DNA of 64,000 nt from Halobacillus kuroshimensis DSM 18393. Lineage in GTDB: Bacteria > Bacillota > Bacilli > Bacillales > Halobacillaceae. Shown here in pieces: positions 16,189 to 24,382 of this stretch. Numbering within the stretch: position 1 is the stretch's first letter; each line of letters begins with the position of its first letter. The stretch covers positions 124,001-188,000 of the forward strand of contig NZ_AUDY01000009.1 of the NCBI RefSeq assembly GCF_000425705.1. Reading direction: 5' to 3'. Position numbers and translations under genes: made by a program. The notes below the pieces were generated by a model that saw only the letters and a program-made list of their open reading frames with translations, did not search any database and had not been told where the DNA came from.

Positions 16189-18285
16189 TTACACTTCTAT
16201 AGTTTGGTTGATCAGATGAAGAATCTCTTCATTAGATGACGCTTCAATCATTCGATCAACGGCCTTTTCGTCCGAAAGCAGTTCCGTCAGCTGGGCCAGC
16301 GCTTTTAAATGGGTCTGATTATCAATGGCTGCGAGAATAATGATCAATTGCGCTTTATGCTTTTCCTTATCAGAAAAACTGACCGGTTCATTAAGCTTTA
16401 AAAGACTCATCCCGAGCTGCTCCACGCCACTTTCCGGACGGGCGTGAGGGATGGCGATCCTCGGGGCAATCACGATGTAAGGGCCCAGCTCTTTTACATT
16501 TGTAATCATAGCTTCAACGTAATCAGGGTGGATGGAAGCTTTGTCGATTAACGGCTGGGCAGCGGTGCGAATCGCTTCTTCCCAATCCGGAGCCTGTTCT
16601 TGAAGCTGAATCGTATCCTTCGTCAATAATTCGTTAAGCATCGGCTTTCTCAGCTCCTTTCTATCGGTATGAAGACTGTCCAACAGGATAGTAATCTCTT
16701 TTTGAAGCCGTTCCTGCTGATGGATGGTCGCATACTTTTGAATCGTTTCCATCAATGCGGCAGGCAGGCTTCTGTCTGCGGGTTCTGTTTCAAATTGTTG
16801 ATTCATGATTTGGATGACTCGTTCTTTTTCAAAATTGTTCAAGATGGCCGGGACGTGGATCACCGGCACCTCGTCCGACTTCACATAATTGGTGGAGAAT
16901 ACCACATCGGTGTCATGCTTGTTTTTCTGGTACTCCCGTTTGGAAAGAATGGCAGTGATCCGCAGTCCGGCAATCAACTCTTCCAGCTGGGAACGAAGCA
17001 TGTTGGACGTACCGATGCCGTTTTCACAGACGATAATGCCTCTGTACTTCGTTTCGACGGCTTTTTTTTCTTTGTTCAACCATCCCCCGAAATGAAGAGT
17101 GATATAAGCCGTTTCCTCCTCAGGCACGGGCCTGCCGATGAACAACTCCAGGTGCTTCATGACGCGTTTGGTCAGATGATAAAGGTCGGCATAGGTTTCC
17201 TGAATGTTTTGAGACAGCTCGTTGGTGACTTTGACACCATATTTAATCCGGTAATAGGCGGGTTTGATATGGGACAGCAGATTCTCTGCCAGTCCTTTTC
17301 TGTCATCAAAAACGACGAATGAGTATATTTGAAAATCCTCGATCATCTGATGGATCACTTGTCGCAGCCCTTCACTTTCCCTTTCTGAATACCGGCTGAT
17401 GTCGTCGTGCTGCACTTTGGAACTAAGCAGGTTCATCGTCATAAAGCAGATTTCATCTTCCGGAAAAACCAAGGGCCAGACTTTTTCCAGTTCCTGCGAA
17501 AGAACGGAAGCGGAAATGTAGGCATCTGTCTGTTTTAAAACTTCCTTCTCTTCCGGCTGTACGTGGACGAATTGGTTCATGTCGATCCGTTTGACCATCA
17601 TCAGCATCTGAAGGGCCAGCAGATCAGCCATTTCGTCTGTAAATGTAGCCCCGAGCTGTTCCTCGACAGCAAACAGGAGACGTTTGATGACCCGGCTGTT
17701 TTCACCGGGCGGGAGGAAAGAGGGCAGGGCCATGTGTTGAAGGTTGTTTTGAACCGTCACCCACTCGGGATGGGAATAGGCATCAACGACCAGGTTCAAG
17801 AGCATCAGCCTCTGTAAATCCTCCGGTCCATCAACCTGATAGCCTGCTCCTTTTTGGTAATGGAGCGTCAACCCAGTCTGGTCAAATTCCTGTTTGAGTG
17901 CTGCAATGGCTTTGGCAACCGTCCCTCTGCTCATATGGGTGAGGTCCATAAAGGTATTCATCGATGCATGTGGCTGTAAAAGAATGTTTGCTTTGATCAA
18001 CAGGGTGCGTTCTTTTCTTGAAAGCTGGTAGTGCCAGCCGTCAAAATGAAGAGAAGCCCCTTCCAGGTGATGTCTGGATGATTCAGGCAAGCAGAGTCCT
18101 TCACCGTGTCGCGTCTCCAACAGATCCAGCTGCTGGCCGGCCAGCCAGTCGTTGATCTGCTCGACATCATAGTAAACGGTGCGTGGAGAGACATTCATTT
18201 GGAAAGCCAGATCTTGAACAGCGACAGGAGTTGTCGACTGATTCAGAATAGATATCAGGTGTGCACGCCTTTTATCTAAAACCAT
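16189..18285 (-). CDS. PRD-containing transcriptional activator with EIIB and EIIA-like domains
   Basis: A 698-residue BglG/MtlR-type multi-domain regulator. Domains in order: winged helix (about 5-60, PVAVQDLAFQMNVSPRTVYY), second Mga-like helix-turn-helix (about 90-165), PRD1 (about 190-285), PRD2 (about 300-400), EIIB-like with CENGIGTSN (about 405-495), and an EIIA domain (about 550-698) with phospho-His in RIAIPHARPE. HPr and the PTS phosphorylate the PRD and EII domains to set activity by substrate flux. It is the first gene of its operon with ulaB and ulaA. Because no free EIIA gene exists, the C-terminal domain may also feed UlaB directly. That catalytic role is inferred. Confidence 0.9.
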   Translation of the reverse strand: MVLDKRRAHLISILNQSTTPVAVQDLAFQMNVSPRTVYYDVEQINDWLAGQQLDLLETRHGEGLCLPESSRHHLEGASLHFDGWHYQLSRKERTLLIKANILLQPHASMNTFMDLTHMSRGTVAKAIAALKQEFDQTGLTLHYQKGAGYQVDGPEDLQRLMLLNLVVDAYSHPEWVTVQNNLQHMALPSFLPPGENSRVIKRLLFAVEEQLGATFTDEMADLLALQMLMMVKRIDMNQFVHVQPEEKEVLKQTDAYISASVLSQELEKVWPLVFPEDEICFMTMNLLSSKVQHDDISRYSERESEGLRQVIHQMIEDFQIYSFVVFDDRKGLAENLLSHIKPAYYRIKYGVKVTNELSQNIQETYADLYHLTKRVMKHLELFIGRPVPEEETAYITLHFGGWLNKEKKAVETKYRGIIVCENGIGTSNMLRSQLEELIAGLRITAILSKREYQKNKHDTDVVFSTNYVKSDEVPVIHVPAILNNFEKERVIQIMNQQFETEPADRSLPAALMETIQKYATIHQQERLQKEITILLDSLHTDRKELRKPMLNELLTKDTIQLQEQAPDWEEAIRTAAQPLIDKASIHPDYVEAMITNVKELGPYIVIAPRIAIPHARPESGVEQLGMSLLKLNEPVSFSDKEKHKAQLIIILAAIDNQTHLKALAQLTELLSDEKAVDRMIEASSNEEILHLINQTIEV

Positions 18286-18559
18286 GGAGGGTCCCTCCTT
18301 TGTATTTCCAGGAATATTCCTGCAAGATTGTACGTTTTGATTGGGATGATCATCTTATGTTATGAGTATAGCCGTTTAATGACGGTTATGTAAGGGGTTT
18401 CAATGTTCATAGTTTGTCATACATAAATTTGCAAAAATATACGCGTGTGAAGTTGATGAGCGGTTCCTGTGAAAATTTGAATGTCGGCCATAGAAACGGG
18501 AGATATTTTCCATGGTGCTGCATATAGTGGTATAAGCTTTATAATGGAGGAATGGAAAC

Positions 18560-18928
18560 GTGAGAAAGTGGCTGGGAACCCTCTTTGTTTTCCTAATCGT
18601 AGCTGGATGCGGCGCAGGATCTTCGCAGCGGGCCATCCAGGAACTGACATCCACGATGGAACATGAACTTCATATCGTTTACTTTTATGAACAGGAACGC
18701 CCCACAGAAAAGCTGGAGGCTCAGCTGACAGGGATGAAAGTGTTTCTGGCAAGAAAAAATATACCTGCTTCCATCAGCTACAGGAAGATCAAGGCTGATA
18801 AGGATTATGAAGAACTACTGGGAGTCAAAGACGGGCAGATCCTTGTTTTCGATTATAAAGGCATCCGCTTTAACGCCCGCAATATACATGTACTGGAAGG
18901 TATGATCTTACAGCTTTCCAACCCATAA
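18560..18928 (+). CDS. small putative lipoprotein
   Basis: A 122-residue exported protein. The N-terminus MRKWLGTLFVFLIVAGCGAG is a lipoprotein signal with a lipobox ending at Cys17, so the mature protein should be lipidated and held on the outer face of the membrane. The remainder is mixed alpha/beta and has no motif I recognise. A GTG start at 18560 is used, nine bases after GGAGG; the nearer ATG hits a stop after three codons. It is divergent from the PRD regulator gene, 274 bp away, and followed by a terminator, so it is monocistronic. No function is assigned. Confidence 0.75.
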   Translation: MRKWLGTLFVFLIVAGCGAGSSQRAIQELTSTMEHELHIVYFYEQERPTEKLEAQLTGMKVFLARKNIPASISYRKIKADKDYEELLGVKDGQILVFDYKGIRFNARNIHVLEGMILQLSNP

Positions 18929-18934
18929 GCAGAC

Positions 18935-18960
18935 AGAGACTTAGAAAAGTCTCTTTTATT
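18935..18960 (+). terminator. terminator of the lipoprotein gene
   Basis: AGAGACTT / AAGTCTCT with an AGAA loop, followed by TTTATTTTT. Confidence 0.8.
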
Positions 18961-19036
18961 TTTCTGTTTTTTCCAAATTTAGAAAAACCTCTTCCGTGTT
19001 ATCCATGGATATGCTACCTTATACATAATAGATAAT

Positions 19037-19050
19037 TGGAAGCGTTACCA
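19037..19050 (+). promoter_or_regulatory. cre-like CcpA site upstream of galM
   Basis: TGGAAGCGTTACCA fits the cre consensus TGWAANCGNTNWCA at 12 of 14 positions. It lies 64 bp before galM, suggesting carbon catabolite repression by CcpA. Confidence 0.55.
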
Positions 19051-19113
19051 TTGAAGGTGGACCAGAAATGAACTTCTGGAAAATCAGGAGACAGTGATGG
19101 AGGAGGATGAATC

Positions 19114-20067
19114 ATGATCGATGTATCGACCTGTCAAAAGACGACATTTAAAGGGCTGAAAGCGGTTGTACTGGAGAATGAGTATGTACGCTCTGTCATC
19201 CTTCCTGACTACGGAGGAAAGATGGTCAGTTTTTATGACAAGACCATTCAATATGAGTGGCTGTATCAGGCCAAGGAAGAGTCCCTCCGGATACCGCCGT
19301 ACGGCGCGGATTTTTCGGCGTATGATTCCAGTGGGTTTGATGAAATGTTCCCCGGTATCGATCAGGGGCCGCATCCTGTAACGATGGACGAAATTCCCGA
19401 CCACGGGGAAGTATGGGCCATGCCTTGGACGTGGAAGGCCACCTGTGATGGAATGGAATTGACGGTGGAAAGTGATCGTTTTCCGTATCGATTGATGAAA
19501 CGTGTCAAGCTTGGAAAGAACGATGTGGAAATCACCTACAAGGCAGTCAATAAGGGATCGGTTCCATTTCCTTTTATATGGACACCGCATGCGCTTTTGA
19601 ACTATAACGACCAGACGGAAATCCAAGTACCGGAAGCGATGAAGGAAGTGATGAGTGTAGAAGCTTCCTCCACCCATTTAGGTGGCTGGGGCACAACGCA
19701 CACCTATCCGGAAACCTCATCCGTTTCTACCGGGGAGCGGCTCGACCTGGCTAAGCTTGAGCCATTGGAGGAAGGCACGGCTGAAAAGTTTTATTTTACA
19801 AAGCCTCTCAGTGAAGGTTGGTGCGCCCTTGTACAGCCGGACCTTGGAAGAAAATTGACTTACCATTTCCCTGAAGAAAAAGTCCCTTACCTTGGCGTAT
19901 GGAAAACCCGCGGGGGCTATAGAGGCGAGCATAACATCGCCCTTGAACCGTGCACCGGTGTATATGATGATGTGTATGTAGCGGACAAAATCGGCCGGGC
20001 ATCCTACATTCCCGCAAACGGCTCCTACACATGGAAGTTTAAGATGGAAACAGGCAGCAGTTTTTAA
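19114..20067 (+). CDS. galM: aldose 1-epimerase family protein (mutarotase)
   Basis: A 317-residue galactose mutarotase-like beta-sandwich protein. It should interconvert alpha- and beta-galactose so that GalK receives its preferred anomer. Visible features are ILPDYGGKMVSFYD, DEMFPGIDQGPHP, FIWTPHALLNY with the general acid-base histidine, and LEPCTGVYDDVYVA near the end with the likely catalytic Glu. It is a divergent, GalM-like variety. The ATG 19114 has GGAGGAGG upstream. It heads the galactoside region but is separated from the symporter by 750 bp containing a terminator and repeats. A cre-like site lies upstream. Another hexose epimerase role cannot be excluded. Confidence 0.85.
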   Translation: MIDVSTCQKTTFKGLKAVVLENEYVRSVILPDYGGKMVSFYDKTIQYEWLYQAKEESLRIPPYGADFSAYDSSGFDEMFPGIDQGPHPVTMDEIPDHGEVWAMPWTWKATCDGMELTVESDRFPYRLMKRVKLGKNDVEITYKAVNKGSVPFPFIWTPHALLNYNDQTEIQVPEAMKEVMSVEASSTHLGGWGTTHTYPETSSVSTGERLDLAKLEPLEEGTAEKFYFTKPLSEGWCALVQPDLGRKLTYHFPEEKVPYLGVWKTRGGYRGEHNIALEPCTGVYDDVYVADKIGRASYIPANGSYTWKFKMETGSSF

Positions 20068-20140
20068 CAAAGATGAGAAACCTACGAATCATTACAATCC
20101 TGGAATGTCAGGAATGAATGGGAGCCAGCATGTGGTCTCT

Positions 20141-20276
20141 GGTCACGTTCCGCTTATCGGTGGATGCTTGCCGCGGGCACGGCCTCAGCTAACTTGGGCA
20201 GGAAAACCACCTGTCCAAGTGGATCTTCGGCTCGTGCTGTTCCCGCAGGCGTCACCACCGAACGCTCCTCGTGACC
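20141..20276 (+). repeat. family A repeat, copy A3
   Basis: An intact 136-bp copy bounded by GGTCACG and CGTGACC. The inner stem is CTTGGGCAGG / CCTGTCCAAG, where one G-U wobble replaces a G-C pair. It is followed by a GGAAGAT-type terminator hairpin, as for A2. Confidence 0.92.
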
Positions 20277-20297
20277 TTCCCTGATGATGCTCTATAA

Positions 20298-20336
20298 AAG
20301 GAAGATTTTCTGTTTAACAGAAGATCTTCCTTTTTT
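20298..20336 (+). terminator. terminator-like hairpin next to repeat A3
   Basis: GGAAGATTTTCTG pairs with CAGAAGATCTTCC (one wobble) and is followed by TTTTTT. Position and sequence parallel the hairpin after A2. Confidence 0.8.
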
Positions 20337-20478
20337 ATGTCCAAATCATAGAAAAAAGCATGTGCCTTCTCTTTATCAATCTGTATGACGAAACCAAAAG
20401 ACGTACAACTCATATTCGATTGTCTGCTCGGGTGCTGTCCATGTCCTGAATCCTTCTCCCCTTATCCAACAGATAAAA

Positions 20479-20562
20479 GAATGGTCGGAACTTCTGGAGG
20501 GGGCTGGAAAGCAGGAGGTTTTATAATTTGTTGAGACTCCGACCATTCATCGGACTTTTTTT
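20479..20562 (+). repeat. family B remnant (B7) with terminator-like end
   Basis: GAATGGTCGGAACTTCTGGA matches the right end of family B copies B3 and B4, but the core is missing. An 11-bp inverted match, TCCGACCATTC, lies at 20538-20548 and is followed by a T-run. Apart from A3, its hairpin, this remnant and a cre-like site, the gap 20068-20814 shows nothing supportable. Confidence 0.6.
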
Positions 20563-20722
20563 TGTGTAAAAGATAAAACAGCAAAAAAGTGCAGAATTAT
20601 GAGGTTTTTTGGAAATTCATGGTGGCGGGATAGTAAGGTCAAGGCTTCTCCCAGCTCGAAACTGTTATAAAGCTTCTCCTATTGTAAGCAAAAAAAGACA
20701 GAAAACGGCAGAATTTTTACCA

Positions 20723-20736
20723 TTGAAACGCTTTCA
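20723..20736 (-). promoter_or_regulatory. cre-like CcpA site upstream of the SSS symporter
   Basis: Read on the minus strand, TGAAAGCGTTTCAA matches 12 of 14 cre positions, with the core TGAAAGCGTT intact. It lies 79 bp before the symporter start. Confidence 0.55.
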
Positions 20737-20814
20737 GGAAGACCGCTAATATAGGAATTACATAAAAAAGCGCATACATACATTTGGTTCCGCTTACACA
20801 AAGGAGAGGCATCT

Positions 20815-22404
20815 ATGAATGCATTTACAGTCGTATCATTCTTATTTTTTACAGGTTTCGTTGCTCTCGTAGCCTGGTGGTTTACTAGAAAGGAAAAACT
20901 CGATACACAGGACGGCTATTTCCTTGGCGGGCGTAATTTGAGCGCCTGGGTCATTGCTGGTTCCCTGATGCTCACGAACCTATCAACCGAGCAGCTGGTC
21001 GGCCTGAACGCGCAGGGCTATTCTGATACCATTGCCGTCATGGGCTGGGAAGTCGGATCGGCCATTTCACTGGTCATTGTAGCTTTCTTCCTGCTGCCTC
21101 GCTATATGAAAGGCGGCATCACGACGATTCCCGATTTTCTGGAGGATCGTTATGATTTTAATACAAAACAGATTGTGACGATTCTTTTCTTGTTCGGATA
21201 TGTATTCAACCTTCTGCCTCCCATTCTTTATTCCGGAGCTGTAGCGATCAATGGTTTGTTTGATATTCCAGGGGCTCTCGGTGTAAGCCGTACGGTCGGA
21301 ATATGGATCACCGTCTTTGCTATTGGAATTGTCGGTTCGATCTACGCGGTTTTCGGAGGGTTGAAAGCGGTCGCCGTATCCGACACGATCAATGGTGTCG
21401 GTCTGTTGATCGGTGGTTTGATGATTCCTATTTTAGGTCTTTTCGCTCTTGGGGATGGGTCAATGACAAATGGTATCCAGACGATTGTTCAAGATTCTCC
21501 GGAAAAATTGAATTCAGTCGGCGGACCGGACAGCCCGGTACCATTTGGGACGATGTTTACAGGGATGCTGCTTGTGAACCTGTTCTATTGGGGTACGGCC
21601 CAGCACATCATGCAGCGGGCGATTGCTGCCAAAAACTTAAAAGAGGGCCAGAAGGGTGTTTTAATCGCTGCATTTCTGAAACTGCTCGGGCCGGTTTTCC
21701 TGATCGTACCCGGAATTATCGCCTTCAATATGTTCGGTCCGGGTCTTGAACCGACCGATGCCTACCCCCGCCTCGTCGCGGAAGTGCTTCCGGCACCACT
21801 TGTGGGCTTCTTTGCGGCAGTTTTGTTCGGAGCGATTCTATCCTCCTTCAACTCCGCCCTGAACTCTTCGGTCACCTTGATTGCCTTGAACATTTACAAG
21901 CCGTATTTCAACCCGGATGCCCCGGATAAGGTAGTCGTAAGAAAAGGGAAATTTGTCGGTATCATTCTTGCTGTATTTGCGATGTGTATCGCCCCGCTTA
22001 TCGATAAAGTGCCACAGGGATTTTTCCAATACCTGCAGATCGTCAACGGGTTTTATAACGTACCGATCTTTACCATTCTCATTGTCGGGTATTTAACGAA
22101 ACGGGTGCCGTCCATTGCAGCGAAGATTTCATTGTTCGTCTTTATTTCCATCTACGCAACGACCCAGCTGGTCTGGGATACAGGACTTCACTTCCTGCAC
22201 ATTCTCGGAATCTTGTTTGTTCTTTGTACTGGATTGATGCTTCTGATCGGGAAGCTTCGTCCGAGGGATACCGACTTTGTACTGGAAGAAAAAGCGAAAG
22301 TGGATATGACGCCGTGGAAGCTCGTCTATCCTGTCGGTCTGGCCGCAACAGCCGCAATGGTCGTCATCTACCTGCTGCTCTCCCCAATCGGCATCCTATC
22401 CTGA
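20815..22404 (+). CDS. sodium:solute symporter (SSS family), probable galactose/galactoside uptake
   Basis: A 529-residue sodium/solute symporter of the SglT-like subgroup with about fourteen helices. Family features include the GGRNLSAWVIAGSLMLTNLS region after the first helix, FGGLKAVAVSDTINGVGLL and FGAILSSFNSALNSSVTL with the sodium-site serines. The start ATG 20815 follows AAAGGAG. It uses the sodium gradient, which suits a halophile, to import its substrate. Its place between galM and the AraC/alpha-galactosidase genes points to galactose or a galactoside. The exact sugar is inferred from context only. A cre-like site precedes it. Confidence 0.9.
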   Translation: MNAFTVVSFLFFTGFVALVAWWFTRKEKLDTQDGYFLGGRNLSAWVIAGSLMLTNLSTEQLVGLNAQGYSDTIAVMGWEVGSAISLVIVAFFLLPRYMKGGITTIPDFLEDRYDFNTKQIVTILFLFGYVFNLLPPILYSGAVAINGLFDIPGALGVSRTVGIWITVFAIGIVGSIYAVFGGLKAVAVSDTINGVGLLIGGLMIPILGLFALGDGSMTNGIQTIVQDSPEKLNSVGGPDSPVPFGTMFTGMLLVNLFYWGTAQHIMQRAIAAKNLKEGQKGVLIAAFLKLLGPVFLIVPGIIAFNMFGPGLEPTDAYPRLVAEVLPAPLVGFFAAVLFGAILSSFNSALNSSVTLIALNIYKPYFNPDAPDKVVVRKGKFVGIILAVFAMCIAPLIDKVPQGFFQYLQIVNGFYNVPIFTILIVGYLTKRVPSIAAKISLFVFISIYATTQLVWDTGLHFLHILGILFVLCTGLMLLIGKLRPRDTDFVLEEKAKVDMTPWKLVYPVGLAATAAMVVIYLLLSPIGILS

Positions 22405-22472
22405 CTGATGTTCCCGCCTTCTTTTTGATATAATGAGAGTATTGTCAAAAGGAGTGAAAGGCGGGAAAAAGA

Positions 22473-22727
22473 ATGGGAAAAGCCAGTCAGCCGATTGAGT
22501 CTTTTTATCATAAAGTGTACGAAAACCTGGATGCGTTCCATGAAGAAGCGCAGGAGCTTCAACGAGAAGAGTCCGGTGGAGATCCAGTGGATGACGAAAA
22601 GCTGGAGCGGACAGAATTTGCGCTGCAGCTGGCCAAGGATGTCCTCGAAAACTTCGTCGACGATGGCAAGAGCATGACCATCAACTACGATAAACGTTCG
22701 GTCACCATTGAAGTACCAAAACGCTGA
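22473..22727 (+). CDS. conserved-looking small hypothetical protein
   Basis: An 84-residue acidic soluble protein starting MGKASQPIESFYHKVYENL, rich in Glu and predicted largely helical, with a short C-terminal beta-like tail (MTINYDKRSVTIEVPKR). No motif is recognised. The ATG 22473 follows AAAGGAG at some distance, with a GGCGGG closer in. It begins 68 bp after the symporter gene and is closed by a strong terminator. It could be co-transcribed with the symporter or have its own promoter (TGATATAATG just upstream). Length, start site and terminator make it likely to be a real gene. Confidence 0.65.
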   Translation: MGKASQPIESFYHKVYENLDAFHEEAQELQREESGGDPVDDEKLERTEFALQLAKDVLENFVDDGKSMTINYDKRSVTIEVPKR

Positions 22728-22773
22728 AAAAGAGCTTGTCGAGAAACTCCGTGTTCCTCGACAAGCTCTTTTT
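22727..22773 (+). terminator. terminator after the small hypothetical gene
   Basis: A 17-base arm, AAAAAGAGCTTGTCGAG, pairs with CTCGACAAGCTCTTTTT across a 13-base loop. It begins at the stop codon. Confidence 0.88.
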
Positions 22774-22944
22774 ATGTGTTCAGGGTTCCCTGCCATTTCC
22801 TTCACCCACAAATGTCTATTTTTCTTTGGAACTTGCAAAAAAAGAAGTGACAGGTTGTTACTTTTCAGGGCCGGAATGCTTCTGCTTTAGTGGCTCTTCC
22901 TTAACTCAGCTACCTTTAAGTCTTTTAAAATCACCTTTTGGTGA

Positions 22945-23080
22945 GGTCACGAGGAGCGTTCGGTGGTGACGCCTGCGGGAACAGCGCGAGCCGAAGATCC
23001 ACTTGGACAGGTGGTTTTCCTGTCCAAGTTAGCTGAGGCCGTGCCCGCGGCAAGCATCCACCGATAAGCGGAGCGTGACC
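22945..23080 (-). repeat. family A repeat, copy A4
   Basis: An intact 136-bp copy in reverse orientation, with the perfect inner stem CTTGGACAGG / CCTGTCCAAG. It directly abuts repeat B4, forming an A-B tandem in the 560-bp gap 22728-23289. No terminator-like partner hairpin of the A2/A3 type is recognisable at its end. Confidence 0.92.
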
Positions 23081-23081
23081 T

Positions 23082-23203
23082 CAAGAAAGATGTTCCGACC
23101 ATTCCACTCCTGCGGAAAAACGGGCGGCCGAGACCCCGCAGGGCGTTCTCCCCGAGGAGGCTTGGACGTTCGTCCGCGGAAAGGGGATGGTCGGAGCTTC
23201 TGG
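23082..23203 (+). repeat. family B hairpin repeat, copy B4
   Basis: It begins within a base or two of the end of A4. The core boxes CACTCCTGCGGAAAAACGGG, CCGAGACCCCGCAGGGCG, CCCCGAGGAGGCTTGGACG and GTCCGCGGAAAGGGG are present. The arms CCGACCATTCC / GGGATGGTCGG pair. Confidence 0.88.
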
Positions 23204-23234
23204 AGGCGCTGGTTAAACATAGAGCTGCTATAAA

Positions 23235-23276
23235 CATAAGAAAGGACTGCCCTGACCGGGACAGTCCTTTCTTATG
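23235..23276. terminator. terminator of the AraC-family gene
   Basis: CATAAGAAAGGACTG pairs with CAGTCCTTTCTTATG across a partly paired GC-rich loop. It ends 13 bp before the stop codon of the leftward regulator. Confidence 0.8.
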
Positions 23277-23289
23277 TCTGATTCTACTG

Positions 23290-24153
23290 TTACAAATGTT
23301 TATGAGATTCGCGGAATCTGCCGGGAGTGATGCCGGCCTGCTTTTTAAAAACCTTCGTAAAATAGTTGGCATTTTTATAGCCGGCAAGGACGGCGATTTC
23401 CTCAGCCGAGTATTTCGTATTCGCCAGCAGTTCCTTCGATTTGTTGATCCGGATGGACGTTAAGTACTGAATCGGCGTCTGACCGGTGGCGGCTTTGAAC
23501 TGCCTCGTGAAATGATAGCGCGACATGCCGGAGGCTTCCGCCATATCATCCGGGCTGATTTCCTCGGTGTAGTGGTTTTTGGCATACATGCTTGCGGCGA
23601 TGATGGCATCCGGCCACTGGACGAGTCCTTTTTCCAAGGTGGAACAGTAATGAAACAGCTCCATCGTGAATTGATAGGCGTAGCCGGAGGCCTGGTGGGC
23701 GTTGGCGATTTCTTTATTGGCCGCTGATTCGAGCAGCTGGTGGACGTAGGAAACGGGCGGCGCATCAGGCGGCATGTGGAGGATCGCCCCGACATTCTCC
23801 TGAATCTGGTTCCAGTAGGACTCCACCACATTTCCATACAGCGTCAAAAACATGAATTCCCATTTATCACTGTGATCGGGGAGATAATACCGGTAGTCCC
23901 CGGGGATGTTTACGATGAACGCCTGTCCCGGCGTCAGCTCATAGGTTGTTCCTTCAATATCGATGGCTCCTTTTCCTGCGGTCGTGTACTGGAAGATATA
24001 CTTCCCGCGGTCGCGCCGGTTCGTTCCATCCCAGTCATACAGCGTTGTTGTCTGTTCGTCCCAGCCGAGCGACCAGATTTGGGCAAGCTGCTGCAATTCC
24101 GGGTCGGAAAACCGGTAGCCGTAGGAGCCGTGTGTCAAAGAAGAAGGTGTCAA
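23290..24153 (-). CDS. AraC-family activator of the galactoside genes
   Basis: A 287-residue regulator with an N-terminal cupin-like sugar-binding domain (about 1-150, including GTTYELTPGQAFIVNIPGD). Two AraC helix-turn-helices follow at the C-terminus (about 185-285, with YTEEISPDDMAEASGMSRYH and YSAEEIAVLAGYKNANYF). I choose a TTG start at 24153 because AAGGAG lies seven bases upstream; the longer frame to 24300 has none. It is divergent from the alpha-galactosidase gene, 229 bp apart, and the layout resembles RafR/MsmR activators. It probably activates the alpha-galactosidase-galKET-lacZ operon when a galactoside is bound. Binding sites were not identified. Confidence 0.9.
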   Translation of the reverse strand: MTPSSLTHGSYGYRFSDPELQQLAQIWSLGWDEQTTTLYDWDGTNRRDRGKYIFQYTTAGKGAIDIEGTTYELTPGQAFIVNIPGDYRYYLPDHSDKWEFMFLTLYGNVVESYWNQIQENVGAILHMPPDAPPVSYVHQLLESAANKEIANAHQASGYAYQFTMELFHYCSTLEKGLVQWPDAIIAASMYAKNHYTEEISPDDMAEASGMSRYHFTRQFKAATGQTPIQYLTSIRINKSKELLANTKYSAEEIAVLAGYKNANYFTKVFKKQAGITPGRFRESHKHL

Positions 24154-24382
24154 AGCAATTCTCCTTTCCTGGAAAAGCAAATATAAGCAGGATTTCATAA
24201 TGGTTGATTTTCTAATTTCCCTCCATATCATAACAGCTAACCTGATCTGGTGGAATATTGATAAGCAAAAATGTGCAGAATGCGTCTTTTTATTTACCAT
24301 TGATTGAAAAAGGGTTCATTTTTACAATAAAGCTAACAACTACTTGGAAGCGTTTGCGGAAAAGATTGGAGGAGGGAACATC

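Noticed and set aside
18286-18559. Operator or RNA antiterminator site for the PRD regulator
   Set aside because: I searched the gap for a clear inverted repeat or RAT-like terminator overlap and did not find a convincing one.
22947-23387. Reading frames of 60-150 codons crossing the family A and B repeats (for example 22947-23387, 52381-52722, 52666-52977)
   Set aside because: They arise because the repeats are GC-rich and lack stops in some frames. The same peptide (SAYRWMLAAGTASANLD) appears wherever repeat A occurs, without ribosome sites.
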